Source: CAYSQW01 sp964433135 (GTDB lineage: Bacteria; Acidobacteriota; Aminicenantia; Aminicenantales; Aminicenantaceae). Taken from it: a DNA stretch of 64,000 nucleotides. The translations under genes and the position numbers were made by a program. Below, in pieces: positions 53,223-62,497 of the stretch. The DNA is taken from NCBI GenBank assembly GCA_964433135.1, contig CAYSQW010000008.1:26720-90719 (forward strand), in the 5' to 3' direction. Numbering within the stretch: the stretch's first letter is position 1; every line of letters begins with the position of its first letter. Under the pieces are notes generated by a model that did not search any database, was not told the origin of the DNA, and was given only the letters and a program-made list of their open reading frames with translations.

Positions 53223-53228
53223 TATAAT
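53223..53228 (+). promoter_or_regulatory. Candidate -10 box of second small paralogue
   Basis: A perfect TATAAT about 43 bases before the ATG. No good -35 box lies at the normal distance, so an activator or other sigma factor may be needed. Confidence 0.4.
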
Positions 53229-53270
53229 TTTGTCCTGAGAACTTATTTCGTTTTTAACGGGGGGGGCGAA

Positions 53271-53657
53271 ATGGACAAGGCGAATGGATCGATAGGCTCG
53301 AAGATCAGGCTTATGCTGGCTGTTGTCTTGGTCTTATTCTGCTTCTTCGGTATGACGCCTTCCATTTTCGAAGATAATATCTGCAAATCCATCACTACAC
53401 AGGAACTCTACCCGCGGGGAACCATTCTCATCGCCAACCTGACTCCCTATCTGGTGACGGTTCAGTTTTCGGGAACCTCGACTTTTTCCGTGCTCATCCG
53501 CCCTGAATATTCGATTGAAGAGGTTACAAAGGAAGGCTCCTATGCCTGGATCGCCTATTTCAATTATTCAGACTACAGACCGGTCAGAGGTTTCGTCTCG
53601 GTCAAGGAGGACAAGCGCAGCGGCGTTACGATCGAGACGGGGAAGAAAAAGAAGTAA
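53271..53657 (+). CDS. Small exported/anchored protein, paralogue 2
   Basis: A 128-residue protein with the same plan as the gene 155 bp upstream: basic N-terminus, hydrophobic helix (LMLAVVLVLFCFFGM), PSIFEDNIC, a beta-rich domain, then GSYAWIAYFNYSDYRPVRGFVSVKEDK and a lysine tail. A purine-rich run (GGGGGGGCGAA) before ATG 53271 serves as ribosome site. The two differ widely outside the shared motifs, so the duplication is old. Family unknown. Confidence 0.75.
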   Translation: MDKANGSIGSKIRLMLAVVLVLFCFFGMTPSIFEDNICKSITTQELYPRGTILIANLTPYLVTVQFSGTSTFSVLIRPEYSIEEVTKEGSYAWIAYFNYSDYRPVRGFVSVKEDKRSGVTIETGKKKK

Positions 53658-53874
53658 AAAGGGGAGCGGCTTATGACGGCTCCTGATAGAATCGGTTTGT
53701 ACGGAAGTATTTGTTGCCGGATATCTGCAATGAGATAGCAGGTGGATATTTTATGCATATCCGTGATAATCGAACAATATGAATTGAAATAAAGCGCGCT
53801 TTCGGATATCATGATGAAATCCGGCGGCGGAATGAAATCCTCGGCCGGATCATCACCAAAGACCTTACTTAGGT

Positions 53875-53951
<77 letters not shown>

Positions 53952-54000
53952 TAAAATCCTTTAAAATCAACAGTTTTCTTCATCAGTGGAGTTGCCCCCA

Positions 54001-54915
54001 TTAAATCGGACACTCTTTGACCCTTCTGTTTAGTTCTATATACTCCCTTGGAGACATCATTTTCAAGCCTTTATGGGGATGATATTCATTGTAATCCTCA
54101 AACCACAGAGGCAGCTGCTCCAGGACGGTTAAAGCATCGGGAAGATTACTCATATACACATAATCTCTTTTAAAGGTTTTCACAAACGATTCCGCCATGC
54201 CGTTTGATTCCGGGCTGTAATACGGAGTCGTGCAGAGCTCAAGCCCCGCTTCTTGGGCAAACGCCCTGGTCTCATAAGCGATATAGGCGGGGGCGTTATC
54301 GCTGAGCCATTGGATCGGATGCGGTGTCCGATCGACCAGGCCGAAGCGATATTCTATGGCTTCTGTCATAAGATCCCGGATAATAGAACCGGTGATGCCC
54401 CCGGTTGTCGCGATATAGCTGAGGATCTCCCGGTCGGAACAGTCCATGCAAAAAGCAACCCGGACCCGCTCTTTGTTCCAGCAGGCAATCTCAAAGGCAT
54501 CGGAGCACCAGCGGGTGTTGCTCTTAAGGGTAATGATGGTTCCTTCATGGACCCGCGTCGGTCTTCCCGTATGTTTTTGAAGCATAAGATTATTCATGCT
54601 CATGATCCGGTAAACCCGCTTGTGATTTACAGAAAATTCCCCTGCAGCTCTCAGCATCCGGTTGAGGATGGCGGTCACCCTTCGGTATCCGTAGGTCGGC
54701 CGTTTATCGGTGATCCGGCGGATATGATCCAGGTATTTATCATCATCGGGCATTTTATAGCGCTTTCGGGTCTTGGATGGTGAGGGGGTCATTTTTCGTT
54801 GCCTGTTTTCATAGATCTGGGCTCTTGATACCTCAAGCGTTTCGGCGACTTTCTTCACCGGGAATCGTCCTCGTCTGACAACGGCTGCCGCAACAAGAGT
54901 TTTTTTCCCGTGCAA
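54001..54915 (-). CDS. IS3-family transposase OrfB (DDE integrase)
   Basis: A 304-residue rve-type integrase. The N-terminal HTH_21 region (RRITDKRPTYGYRRVTAIL) precedes the DDE core: Asp in TRWCSDAFEIA, Asp in WLSDNAPAY and Glu in YSPESNGMAESFVKTFKRD. All three catalytic residues are intact. The predicted start is a TTG at 54915 inside the end of orfA. In this family OrfB is usually made as an OrfAB fusion by frameshifting. An A7 run (54900-54906) marks the junction, but the phase needs +1 rather than the usual -1. Confidence 0.88.
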   Translation of the reverse strand: MHGKKTLVAAAVVRRGRFPVKKVAETLEVSRAQIYENRQRKMTPSPSKTRKRYKMPDDDKYLDHIRRITDKRPTYGYRRVTAILNRMLRAAGEFSVNHKRVYRIMSMNNLMLQKHTGRPTRVHEGTIITLKSNTRWCSDAFEIACWNKERVRVAFCMDCSDREILSYIATTGGITGSIIRDLMTEAIEYRFGLVDRTPHPIQWLSDNAPAYIAYETRAFAQEAGLELCTTPYYSPESNGMAESFVKTFKRDYVYMSNLPDALTVLEQLPLWFEDYNEYHPHKGLKMMSPREYIELNRRVKECPI

Positions 54916-55232
54916 TCTCCAGCGCTTCCTTTAAGATCTCAGCTTCCATGGTTTTTTTGCCCAGCATGCGCTCCAACTCACGCACTTTGCTCTTAAGCGC
55001 TCTCACCTCGGAGATGGACACCACACGCTCCTCTTTACCGACAAGCTTCCAGCGCACCCTGCCGCATCAAACGCCTCCAGCGAAAAAGCTGGCTCGGATT
55101 AACGTCATATTTCCTCGCTACGTACGAAATACTCATGCCGGGAAGCTCTGATTCCTCAACCATCCCCCGCTTGTCTTCTGCCGACCACCGCCGTCTCCGT
55201 TGTATGGAGGTGATGATTTTTACGCTACTCAT
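54833..55232 (-). pseudogene. IS3-family OrfA, frameshifted
   Basis: The first part (55232 to about 55047) is the helix-turn-helix domain with RRRRWSAEDKRGMVEES and SYVARKYDVNPSQLFRWRRL. It runs into a stop soon after GALEA. The second part, starting VGKEERVVSIS, continues in another frame with the leucine zipper VRELERMLGKKTMEAEILKEAL. One extra T in GAAGCTTGTCGG (about 55040-55051) explains the break; without it the protein reads GALEAVGKEERVV as in related elements. OrfA is thus probably inactive. Confidence 0.75.
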
Positions 55233-55443
55233 GATCCTCCTTTTCTTAGATTATAGGCATAACACCATGGCTATGACTATATCTTATTCAGAGGATCAAA
55301 GGTGTCCGGTCCAATTGGGGGCTACTTCAGATGTCGTCAAACGGTTCTGAACACTTTTTGCTTATCCCCTAAGCTATAAGGTGCTATATATATAATAGAT
55401 CAGCTGAAGCCGTTTGGCAAGGATCGAAGCACGTGCATGCGGC

Positions 55444-56289
55444 TCAGTTTTCCGCTGCTTTTCTTGCGACAATCACGATTCCACTGGACAGATATTTGGA
55501 TCTTATGTGGAGATTCAAATGCTTTTCCAGGAACATGAACGGAAACGCGAATAGTCGGAATCCCTTAGAGAAACACCGCTGCCAGAATTTTGGGAGCTTC
55601 AGCAGGTTCAGCAGGCTGAAATCAAGAAACTGCGTATAGGTGCTCTCTTCGATAATGAACCCGGCCGACCGGTGTTCGTGCTCTAATCTATTGAGATCTA
55701 ACGTGCAGTAATAGTTCTTTAAATTTTTGTTCATCAAAATGCTGAGTTTGGTGATAAGTCCCGAGGTGTTTGGCACCCAGGTCATGCAGAGACCGGATGG
55801 GGAAAGAAGCGTGTTGAAAAGTGTGAGGACTTGGGAAGGCCGATTGAAATGTTCAATAAGTCCCAATGAAAAAACGATATGGAAACGCCCCTGTGATCCG
55901 GACGCCCAGTCAAAGATATCGGCCTGGATCAACCGTCCCGCTACACGATTTTTCTCAAGAACTTTGGAGCATATCTCAATGCCTCTCTCTGAGTAATCGA
56001 TTCCCCAAATATCCAGGTCGAATTCTTTTTTAAAATAGGGGAGCCAGAGGGAAGATCCGCACCCGACTTCGATGAGTCTTTTTCCATTCAAACCGGCAAG
56101 GTGTTTTTTGAACACCTTATCCAACTCGAGATCGAGAAAGTGGAAGCGCGGATCGGGATATGTTTTTTTGGGTAATATGTGGTGATGTCTCTGATCCCAG
56201 TGACGCTTGGTCGTCAAGGGATCCGGATGCAGATCCGGCAGGGATTTACTTTTTGGCTTCCGCAACCTATCTCTCACGATTATCCCCAA
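55444..56289 (-). CDS. Class I SAM-dependent methyltransferase
   Basis: A 281-residue methyltransferase. Motif I is LIEVGCGSSLWLPYF, motif II region DIWGIDYSERGIEIC, and the post-I acidic residue sits in GIDYSE. FHIVFSLGLIEHF is motif IV-like. The first 60 residues have HWDQRHHHILPKKTYPD, resembling methyltransferases of glycan or secondary-metabolite loci. Substrate unknown. It lies on the low-GC side of the IS element and may have arrived with it. No near partner gene. Confidence 0.85.
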   Translation of the reverse strand: MGIIVRDRLRKPKSKSLPDLHPDPLTTKRHWDQRHHHILPKKTYPDPRFHFLDLELDKVFKKHLAGLNGKRLIEVGCGSSLWLPYFKKEFDLDIWGIDYSERGIEICSKVLEKNRVAGRLIQADIFDWASGSQGRFHIVFSLGLIEHFNRPSQVLTLFNTLLSPSGLCMTWVPNTSGLITKLSILMNKNLKNYYCTLDLNRLEHEHRSAGFIIEESTYTQFLDFSLLNLLKLPKFWQRCFSKGFRLFAFPFMFLEKHLNLHIRSKYLSSGIVIVARKAAEN

Positions 56290-56533
56290 TGGCCGTGCCG
56301 AATGTATACTATTGAATCGAGGATGACAAGGTCAATGATTTCAAAAGAAGAAGGTTAAATCAATCGAATTTCCAAAATCAGAAAGCTCAGGAGAGCTGTA
56401 TTGCAGTCCGGATGATATATTTCAAATATTTTCTGCGGTTTTTCAAGATGACTTCAAGGAATCATTTGGGTGCCGGCGACACTTGAATTTATTCGTCGAG
56501 TTTGATATTCGTGAGACATAGGAGGGGATAAAT

Positions 56534-57244
56534 ATGAAAGAGAAAAAAGGAGTCCTGTTGTTGTTTTTTCTTTTGATGACGTCACAAGTCTTTGCTGTTC
56601 AAAATGATGAAGAAATAAATCGGAAACTGAGAGGCGCCGTAATCATGGGAAGAACGGCTGAAGTCAAAGAGCTTATCGACGGCGGCGCGGACGTCAATAA
56701 AAAATTCGACTTAGGTGCGAGCCGGGATATCACGCCGTTGTTTGTTCTTTGCGCCATGGGGAACGCGAATCAGGTTGAAATAGGGAAATTGCTCATCGAT
56801 GCGGGCGCCGATGTCATGGAAGAGTTTCAAGGCATGACGCTCCTGCATATAACAGCCGGTTTCGCCGGGGATGAAGCCGTTACCGAGCTGTTGATAGAGA
56901 ACGGCTTGGATGTGCGTGCAAAAACCGATTCAAAGTCCCCCGCGGAAATCCGCGGTGTCACTCCGCTTCATATCGCGGCAGGCAAGGGGAAAGTCGAAAT
57001 GAGTGAGGTGCTCATTGAGCATGGCGCCGATCTGAATGTATCAGATTCTTATTATGAATTCACACCGCTTCACCTCGCGTCAAAAGAGGGAAAGAATGAC
57101 ATGGTGGAACTTCTTATCAGCAAGGGCGCTGAAGTGAATGCAGAATCGAAGCGAGGGGAAACGCCGCTGGATCTGGCGGTATCAAAAGGACATGAAGAGA
57201 CGGCCGAAATTCTCCGTGAACATGGAGGGATTTCAGCAAAATAA
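56534..57244 (+). CDS. Exported ankyrin-repeat protein
   Basis: A 236-residue protein with a Sec signal (KKGVLLLFFLLMTSQVFAV). About five ankyrin repeats follow (for example TPLHIAAGKGKVEMSEVLIEHGADLN and TPLDLAVSKGHEETAEILREHG; each about 33 residues). Ankyrin domains bind proteins; the partner is not known. GGAGGGG before the ATG is a good ribosome site. It stands alone between opposite-strand genes. Confidence 0.85.
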   Translation: MKEKKGVLLLFFLLMTSQVFAVQNDEEINRKLRGAVIMGRTAEVKELIDGGADVNKKFDLGASRDITPLFVLCAMGNANQVEIGKLLIDAGADVMEEFQGMTLLHITAGFAGDEAVTELLIENGLDVRAKTDSKSPAEIRGVTPLHIAAGKGKVEMSEVLIEHGADLNVSDSYYEFTPLHLASKEGKNDMVELLISKGAEVNAESKRGETPLDLAVSKGHEETAEILREHGGISAK

Positions 57245-57362
57245 TCATAGATGGAGTTGAAGATCAAACGGGTGGTGTTTCATCCAAAGAATTCATTGCT
57301 GATGAAGAGGAAAAATCGATTATCGAGCGTGCCGAAATTATATCATGGATTTATCGTGTTCT

Positions 57363-58835
57363 TCATCGCTGTGTGTACCGGGCGATAAGCTCCGTTCCTG
57401 TGATCCCATCCTTGAGAATTTCAGCGGCTTTTGGTGTGAGGACCCACTCCTCGAAGATCCGGTCGAGGTCGACGACGGTCCTGTTTATGAAGTAATCCAC
57501 AAACTGTTGGGCCGTGGCTCCCAGCTCATTGTATTCCTGATAGAAACCTCCCACCGCGGCTAGAAATTCACTTTCTCCCATTTTTTCGAACAGCAGATAG
57601 AACAAGATCTGTCCCATCCGGTAGGAGAGATCCGTCATCTGTTCGGTGCCGTAATCTATCATGGGCACTTCCAGCGCCTCCGGATGATCGGTGAAGTGTT
57701 TTTTCATCCGCTCGAGGGATGTTTCCACCGCATCCTTCAAGGCATCGGTCTTGCCGTCCCGTTTCTCTTCGACAAAATGCTGGAGGAACATGCCCAGACC
57801 CTCGCTCTCGAAGCGGGGAGGCAGCGGGTCCTTGGCCTCGACATTCCAGATATGGGACAGCTCGTGGTAAAATTCATATAGATTGTCTTTCTCCCGAAAT
57901 CCCGAAGCCTGCTGGATGATGGCGGCCACATCGGCCTGAGAGCCGTAACCGCTTGGAACCTCGATGACGGTCAAGCCCTCGAAAACCTTGAGAGGACCGA
58001 ACCATCCCTCATAGAGGTCCATGGTATCGACCATAGCCTCGAGAATATTTTCCGCCGCTTCCCGGTCTCCGGGAAGGGAATATATCTTGAGCAAACCGTC
58101 CGGGTTTTGGAGAAGGTCAAAGCCGGCGATGGCCACATCGATGCGCCAGGAGGGCACTCGGCTGGTGAACGTATAGGTCGTTTCGCCGTTCGTCGTTTCC
58201 TTGGAGACCAAGTTTCCGCTGTTGGCGGCGATGAGGCCTTCGGGAATGCGGACCGATACCCTGAAGTCGAAGCTTCCCAAGCCCGCGGCCCTGTTTGACG
58301 CCCAGGAGTTCGTGCCGATCCGGGGATAGACGTTCGAGTCCGTTCTCAGCAGGGTGAATTCCTTGCTTACGGTATCCTTGACATAGCGCATCGCTTCAGT
58401 GCATCCCAGCAGGTGACCGCCGTAGCTGATCCGGACGGTTTTTCTATCACCCGGCGGCAGGGGGGGGTCGAGAGCGATACGGATATGGTTGACCTGGAGC
58501 TGTTCCCAATCGTCATACTTCAAGACTCTCTGTGAAAAATTCAGCGGATTTCCGGTTTCATCGGAAACCGCGGTCACATCCATCAAGCGGTATAAGATCA
58601 GGGGGATGATTCTCATGGGGGAACCGGAAGGATTTTGAACGGTCAGCTCGCACTCCCCGAAGATCTTTTCCTTTTCGTAGTCCACATCCCAGTCAATGAC
58701 GTACTGCACGGCGGCGGGATAGTCGCCGATCTCCGCGTTCATCAGGGAATCCCGACTGGCATCAGAGACCGGATTGCCGCAGGCGGTAATCAACAGAAGG
58801 GAAAAGATCCCCACATAAAGCACATATCTTCTCAT
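57363..58835 (-). CDS. Second exported M1-like peptidase lipoprotein
   Basis: A 490-residue lipoprotein (signal YVLYVGIFSLLLITACG; lipobox Cys19). The HEXXH zinc motif is HELSHIW with His324, Glu325 and His328; the third ligand Glu lies in RFESEGLGMF, 18-20 residues further. The N-terminal domain (VIDWDVDYEKEKIFGECEL) is the M1-type beta domain. The architecture equals that of the gene at 6019-7365, so the organism has at least two such anchored enzymes. The C-terminal helical part is short. It is divergent from the GT2 gene. Confidence 0.85.
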   Translation of the reverse strand: MRRYVLYVGIFSLLLITACGNPVSDASRDSLMNAEIGDYPAAVQYVIDWDVDYEKEKIFGECELTVQNPSGSPMRIIPLILYRLMDVTAVSDETGNPLNFSQRVLKYDDWEQLQVNHIRIALDPPLPPGDRKTVRISYGGHLLGCTEAMRYVKDTVSKEFTLLRTDSNVYPRIGTNSWASNRAAGLGSFDFRVSVRIPEGLIAANSGNLVSKETTNGETTYTFTSRVPSWRIDVAIAGFDLLQNPDGLLKIYSLPGDREAAENILEAMVDTMDLYEGWFGPLKVFEGLTVIEVPSGYGSQADVAAIIQQASGFREKDNLYEFYHELSHIWNVEAKDPLPPRFESEGLGMFLQHFVEEKRDGKTDALKDAVETSLERMKKHFTDHPEALEVPMIDYGTEQMTDLSYRMGQILFYLLFEKMGESEFLAAVGGFYQEYNELGATAQQFVDYFINRTVVDLDRIFEEWVLTPKAAEILKDGITGTELIARYTQR

Positions 58836-59168
58836 GAATCACTCCTCGTCGCATATAAATAATAATATCATAGATAGTATTGACGAAATCTTCATTGATA
58901 AGGTTTATACCGACCGAATATTTTCACTTTTTACGGGGTACTTTGATGTTTTGTCCCTTTCAATCTCATAATGCTATCTGGATTCTGATGGGAGATGACG
59001 CGATCCGCCGGATACGGCGGGAGCTGCAAATTATTGTGATGAGATAGAAAGCTGATTATTGGGAACATTCCCGGTGATGAGTTGCCGAATCCTGAAATCT
59101 TTGATACGTTATGGGAAGGAAAAATTCTTTATTCCGACTGACGGATCAGCAAGGACGAAAAAACGCCG
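58836..59168. other. Intergenic region between divergent peptidase and GT2 genes
   Basis: This 333-bp gap has no credible gene. The peptidase side (58845-58910) is AT-rich and probably holds its promoter. A weak rightward promoter TTGATG-N18-CATAAT is possible near 58943-58972. A hairpin CCGCCG-GATA-CGGCGG lies at 59005-59020. Confidence 0.4.
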
Positions 59169-60131
59169 ATGAAAAAAGATCATGTGGAATATTCGGTTGT
59201 GATTCCGGTTTTCAATGGGGAAAAAAATCTCGAGGCGTTAACGACTCGGTTGAAAACGGTTCTTGACGGATTGGATGAACCCTATGAGGTGATATTTATC
59301 GACGACAACAGCTCCGATCGAAGCTGGGAGATCCTGCGCTCTTTACGAGATGGAGACATCCTCGTCAAATGCTTCAGGCTGATGCGGAATTTCGGCCAGC
59401 AGAATGCCACTATGTGCGGATTGAGACAGGCCCGCGGCCGCTTCATCATCACGATGGACGACGACCTCCAGAATCCTCCCGAGGAGATTCCCGCCTTGAT
59501 CGAGGAGATCCATCGGGGTTATGATGTGGTTTTCGGGATTCCTTCGAGCATGCGAAGCTCTCTTTCCCGCCGTCTGGGGTCATGGCTGGCCATGAAGTTT
59601 TATTCCTGGACTTTTCATGTCCGGGGAAAAGGATCCGCCTTTCGGATCCTGAGATCCGAACTTGCGAAGCAAATCCTGAGCTATGATCTCAATTACACCT
59701 ATATCAACGGCCTTATAACCTGGTTCACGTCACGTATTTCGCAAATAAACGTAAACCACGACAGCCGTGCGCACGGTAAAAGCGGTTACACGCTGAGACG
59801 GTTATTGACTCTTTCCTTTAACATGATCACGAATTTTTCCCTCCTTCCCCTGCAGATAGCTACGGCCGCCGGGCTTTTATTCGCACTGCTGGGTTTTTTG
59901 ATCGGGACATTTTATATCGTTAAAAAATTGATGATTGGAACACCGGTCAGTGGATTTACGGCTATCATCGCATCCATCTCTTTTTTTTCGGGAATGATCC
60001 TGCTGTTTTTGGGGATCATCGGAGAGTATCTGGGAAGGGTGCATCAAAATATCAGCCGCAGGCCTCAATATGTCATCCGCGAGGAAGAGGATGCGGAAAA
60101 GAACAAAACCCGGAATGAAGAAAGGGAATAA
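59169..60131 (+). CDS. GT2-family polyprenyl-phosphate glycosyltransferase
   Basis: A 320-residue enzyme with an N-terminal GT-A domain: VVIPVFNGEKNLEAL, the IDDNSSDRSW motif, and MDDDLQNPPEEIP (DxD). Two C-terminal membrane helices follow (LLPLQIATAAGLLFALLGFLI and FFSGMILLFLGIIGEYLG). This is the DPM1/ArnC/GtrB architecture, which loads a sugar on undecaprenyl phosphate at the cytoplasmic side. The lipid-linked sugar would feed the GT-C-like membrane protein at the end of the window. It is 6 bp before the aminotransferase gene. Confidence 0.92.
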   Translation: MKKDHVEYSVVIPVFNGEKNLEALTTRLKTVLDGLDEPYEVIFIDDNSSDRSWEILRSLRDGDILVKCFRLMRNFGQQNATMCGLRQARGRFIITMDDDLQNPPEEIPALIEEIHRGYDVVFGIPSSMRSSLSRRLGSWLAMKFYSWTFHVRGKGSAFRILRSELAKQILSYDLNYTYINGLITWFTSRISQINVNHDSRAHGKSGYTLRRLLTLSFNMITNFSLLPLQIATAAGLLFALLGFLIGTFYIVKKLMIGTPVSGFTAIIASISFFSGMILLFLGIIGEYLGRVHQNISRRPQYVIREEEDAEKNKTRNEERE

Positions 60132-60137
60132 GATCTG

Positions 60138-61310
60138 ATGGTGTCATTAAACGGGGCCGCATCGAAAGAGAAAATCGATATCCCGTTCTGCCGCCCCTGT
60201 CTCAGCGGGGGGGAACTGGAATATATGCAGGAATCGGTTCGCGCCCGGCATATCTCGGGAGATGGAGATTTCACGAAAAAGTGTCATGCGCTTCTGGAGC
60301 GGATAACCGGAAGCCCGAAAGTCTTGTTGACGACCTCCTGTACCCATGCCCTGGAGATGACGGCTCTGCTGATGGAGCTTAAGCCGGGAGATGAAGTCAT
60401 CATCCCTTCCTTTGCGTTTGTTTCGACCGTAAACGCTTTTGCATTGCGGGGCGTCAAGCCGATTTTTATCGATGTCCGTCCCGACACCTTGAATCTGGAT
60501 GAGGGTCGACTGGAGCGCATGATCACGCCGAATACCAGAGCCGTCGTCGCCTTGCACTATGCAGGCGTCGGATGCGAGATGAGCATCATCGGTGACATCG
60601 CGGACCGTTTCGGGATCGAATTGGTCGAGGATAATGCGCACGGCCTGTTCGGGAAATACAGGGGCCGCAACCTGGGGACGTTCGGGAGTCTGGCCGCGTT
60701 GAGTTTTCATGAAACGAAAAACATCACCTGCGGAGAAGGCGGCGCGCTGCTTCTCAATGATGAAGAATATTTCGAACAGGCTGAGATCCTCCGTGAAAAG
60801 GGAACGAACCGCTCCCAGTTTTTCCGGGGAAAAGTGGAAGCCTACACATGGGTCGGCCTGGGATCGAGTTACCTGCCTTCGGATATGCTGGCGGCCTTTC
60901 TGCTGGCGCAGCTGGAGTCGGCGGATGCCATTCAGGCATCGAGAAAAGCGATCTGGAACACCTACCATGAACGCCTCAACGGCTGGGCTGATAAGGCCGG
61001 GGTGAAACTGCCTTCTATCCCGGGAGACTGCCGGCAGTCCTACCACATGTTTTACATGCTTTGCCCTTCAAAGGATAAAAGGAATATGTTGATCGATCAC
61101 CTGAAAAGCCGTGGCATCCTGAGCGTTTTTCACTATATGCCTCTGCATCTTTCACCCATGGGGCGAAAATGGGGGTATCAAAAAGGAGATTGCCCCGTTA
61201 CCGAAGATATCAGTGAACGGCTCGTCCGTCTGCCGTTTTTCAACTGCTTGAATCCCGAGCAGCTTCATTTTATATGCGATGAGGTTCTTGAAGCGGGGCG
61301 AACCTGGTAG
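60138..61310 (+). CDS. wecE: dTDP-4-amino-4,6-dideoxygalactose transaminase-like (DegT family)
   Basis: A 390-residue PLP aminotransferase of the DegT/DnrJ/EryC1 family. IPFCRPCLSGGELEYM at the start, TTSCTHALEMTALL, EDNAHGLFGKYRG and the PLP lysine in SFHETKNITCGEGGAL are specific for the RffA/WecE group, which aminates TDP-4-keto-6-deoxyglucose. With the GNAT gene downstream it would make a TDP-4-acetamido-4,6-dideoxyhexose for a surface glycan. Its start is 6 bp after the GT2 stop. Confidence 0.9.
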   Translation: MVSLNGAASKEKIDIPFCRPCLSGGELEYMQESVRARHISGDGDFTKKCHALLERITGSPKVLLTTSCTHALEMTALLMELKPGDEVIIPSFAFVSTVNAFALRGVKPIFIDVRPDTLNLDEGRLERMITPNTRAVVALHYAGVGCEMSIIGDIADRFGIELVEDNAHGLFGKYRGRNLGTFGSLAALSFHETKNITCGEGGALLLNDEEYFEQAEILREKGTNRSQFFRGKVEAYTWVGLGSSYLPSDMLAAFLLAQLESADAIQASRKAIWNTYHERLNGWADKAGVKLPSIPGDCRQSYHMFYMLCPSKDKRNMLIDHLKSRGILSVFHYMPLHLSPMGRKWGYQKGDCPVTEDISERLVRLPFFNCLNPEQLHFICDEVLEAGRTW

Positions 61311-61417
61311 GGAAGTTCTTCAAGCCGAGTGATTCAATCCATAACGTCGAAAAAAAATATGAATAAGGATAGAATATATCCCCGGATAAAGAAATCGGGG
61401 CTGATGATTGGGACGGG

Positions 61418-62392
61418 ATGACAAGAATATTTTATCGCAGCAACTGGCCTGAGCTGGGATTTCCATCTCCGGTCGTTCCATACGATTCGTGTTCACCCGC
61501 ATTCCGGTTCAAAGCGGATGAGAGCTGGGTTGAAGAAATGACCGTCTCCGGGATCGCATGTCGCCTGTTGGCATTCCGAAGCGGTTTCGAGTCGGACCTG
61601 TATGGAGTTCCCTTCTGGAACCTTCATTTCGAATGCGAGGGGGAGGCGGGGAGCGTACCTCCTCGAATATTCGGCGATCCCGGATTCCTCGATGACCTCA
61701 AGGTGGGGATGCTTCGCTGCTTCAAATCCGCGCCCTGGAAGACGGCTTATGTCATGAGCAAGCTGGTCAAGAATGAAATGTTTTATGATGTCTTGCATCA
61801 AACCGGATTCGAAGCCGTGGAATGCCGCCGCCTGTATCGATCGAATATCCGCGATCTTATCTTTCCGGAAACGGCGTTTGTTCAAGATAAGATCGAAGTG
61901 ATGTCACTGGCTGAAATACCCTCCGGAAGAATTCCGGCTTGCCGCCGGCAGATTTTTGAAATCTGCCGGGAGACGTTTGAGAAAGAGGGATACAGCCGCC
62001 ATTTTACGGATCCGATTCTTATACGGCGGCTGCCCGGAGCGGATTATATTGAGGCCGTCATGGCTCTGAATTTTAATAGTATTCCCCCCGCGGGTTTTTT
62101 CGTCGCGCTGGATAGGGAAACCGATACGGCGTGTGGATTCAGCGTTGTCGGAAAGAAACCGGGGCTTTCTGGCGATGTCTTCACGCAGCTGCTGAGCGTT
62201 GTGAAAAAGGAATACCGCGGCCGGGGAATTTATCATGCGATTTCAGGGCTTCTTTTACGAACTCTCCCTGAGGACGGCATTTTATTGAATGTAACGGATT
62301 GCAGGAACCGTGCGATTCAAAAGGCTTACGGCAAGAGCGGCCGAACTCATCTTACTGACACCGTGGTCATGCGCCGCTTATTTCAACGATAG
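61418..62392 (+). CDS. GNAT acetyltransferase, WecD-like in context
   Basis: A 324-residue protein whose C-terminal 130 residues form a GNAT domain: acetyl-CoA site VVKKEYRGRGIYHAISGLL, then NVTDCRNRAIQKAYGKSG. The N-terminal part is less conserved. Together with the WecE-like gene 107 bp upstream, a role in N-acetylating a TDP-4-amino sugar (as WecD does) is likely but rests on context. No membrane segments. The start ATG 61418 has only a weak ribosome site. Confidence 0.75.
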   Translation: MTRIFYRSNWPELGFPSPVVPYDSCSPAFRFKADESWVEEMTVSGIACRLLAFRSGFESDLYGVPFWNLHFECEGEAGSVPPRIFGDPGFLDDLKVGMLRCFKSAPWKTAYVMSKLVKNEMFYDVLHQTGFEAVECRRLYRSNIRDLIFPETAFVQDKIEVMSLAEIPSGRIPACRRQIFEICRETFEKEGYSRHFTDPILIRRLPGADYIEAVMALNFNSIPPAGFFVALDRETDTACGFSVVGKKPGLSGDVFTQLLSVVKKEYRGRGIYHAISGLLLRTLPEDGILLNVTDCRNRAIQKAYGKSGRTHLTDTVVMRRLFQR

Positions 62393-62497
62393 GAAAAGGG
62401 AAATACAGTAAATGGAATCAGAGAAAACCTTCCGTGAGTTGACTGTGAGCGGAGATTGAATTCATCCTCATAATGGTTTTTAATAAGACTTAGGATC

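Larger units (their letters stand above)
53987..55329 (-). mobile_element. IS3-family insertion sequence (IS2-like)
   Basis: A 1343-bp element bounded by imperfect inverted repeats. The left end starts TGGAGTTGCCCCC (53987) and the right end, read inward, starts TGAAGTAGCCCCC (55329); both continue to CGGACAC. The ends begin TG as is standard in this family. It carries orfA (broken) and orfB (intact DDE integrase) on the minus strand. I see no matching 3-5-bp target duplication, so it may be old or have recombined. It lies 35 bp downstream of tRNA-Arg. Confidence 0.85.

Noticed and set aside
54899..54905. A-AAA-AAC heptamer at the orfA/orfB junction of the IS3 element as a -1 slippery site.
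   Set aside because: The heptamer is in phase with orfA, but orfB lies in the +1 (-2) phase, so standard -1 slippage would not enter orfB.
53980..55335. Target-site duplication flanking the IS3 element.
   Set aside because: Bases before 53987 (ATCAG) and after 55329 (GATGT) do not match in 3-5 bases.
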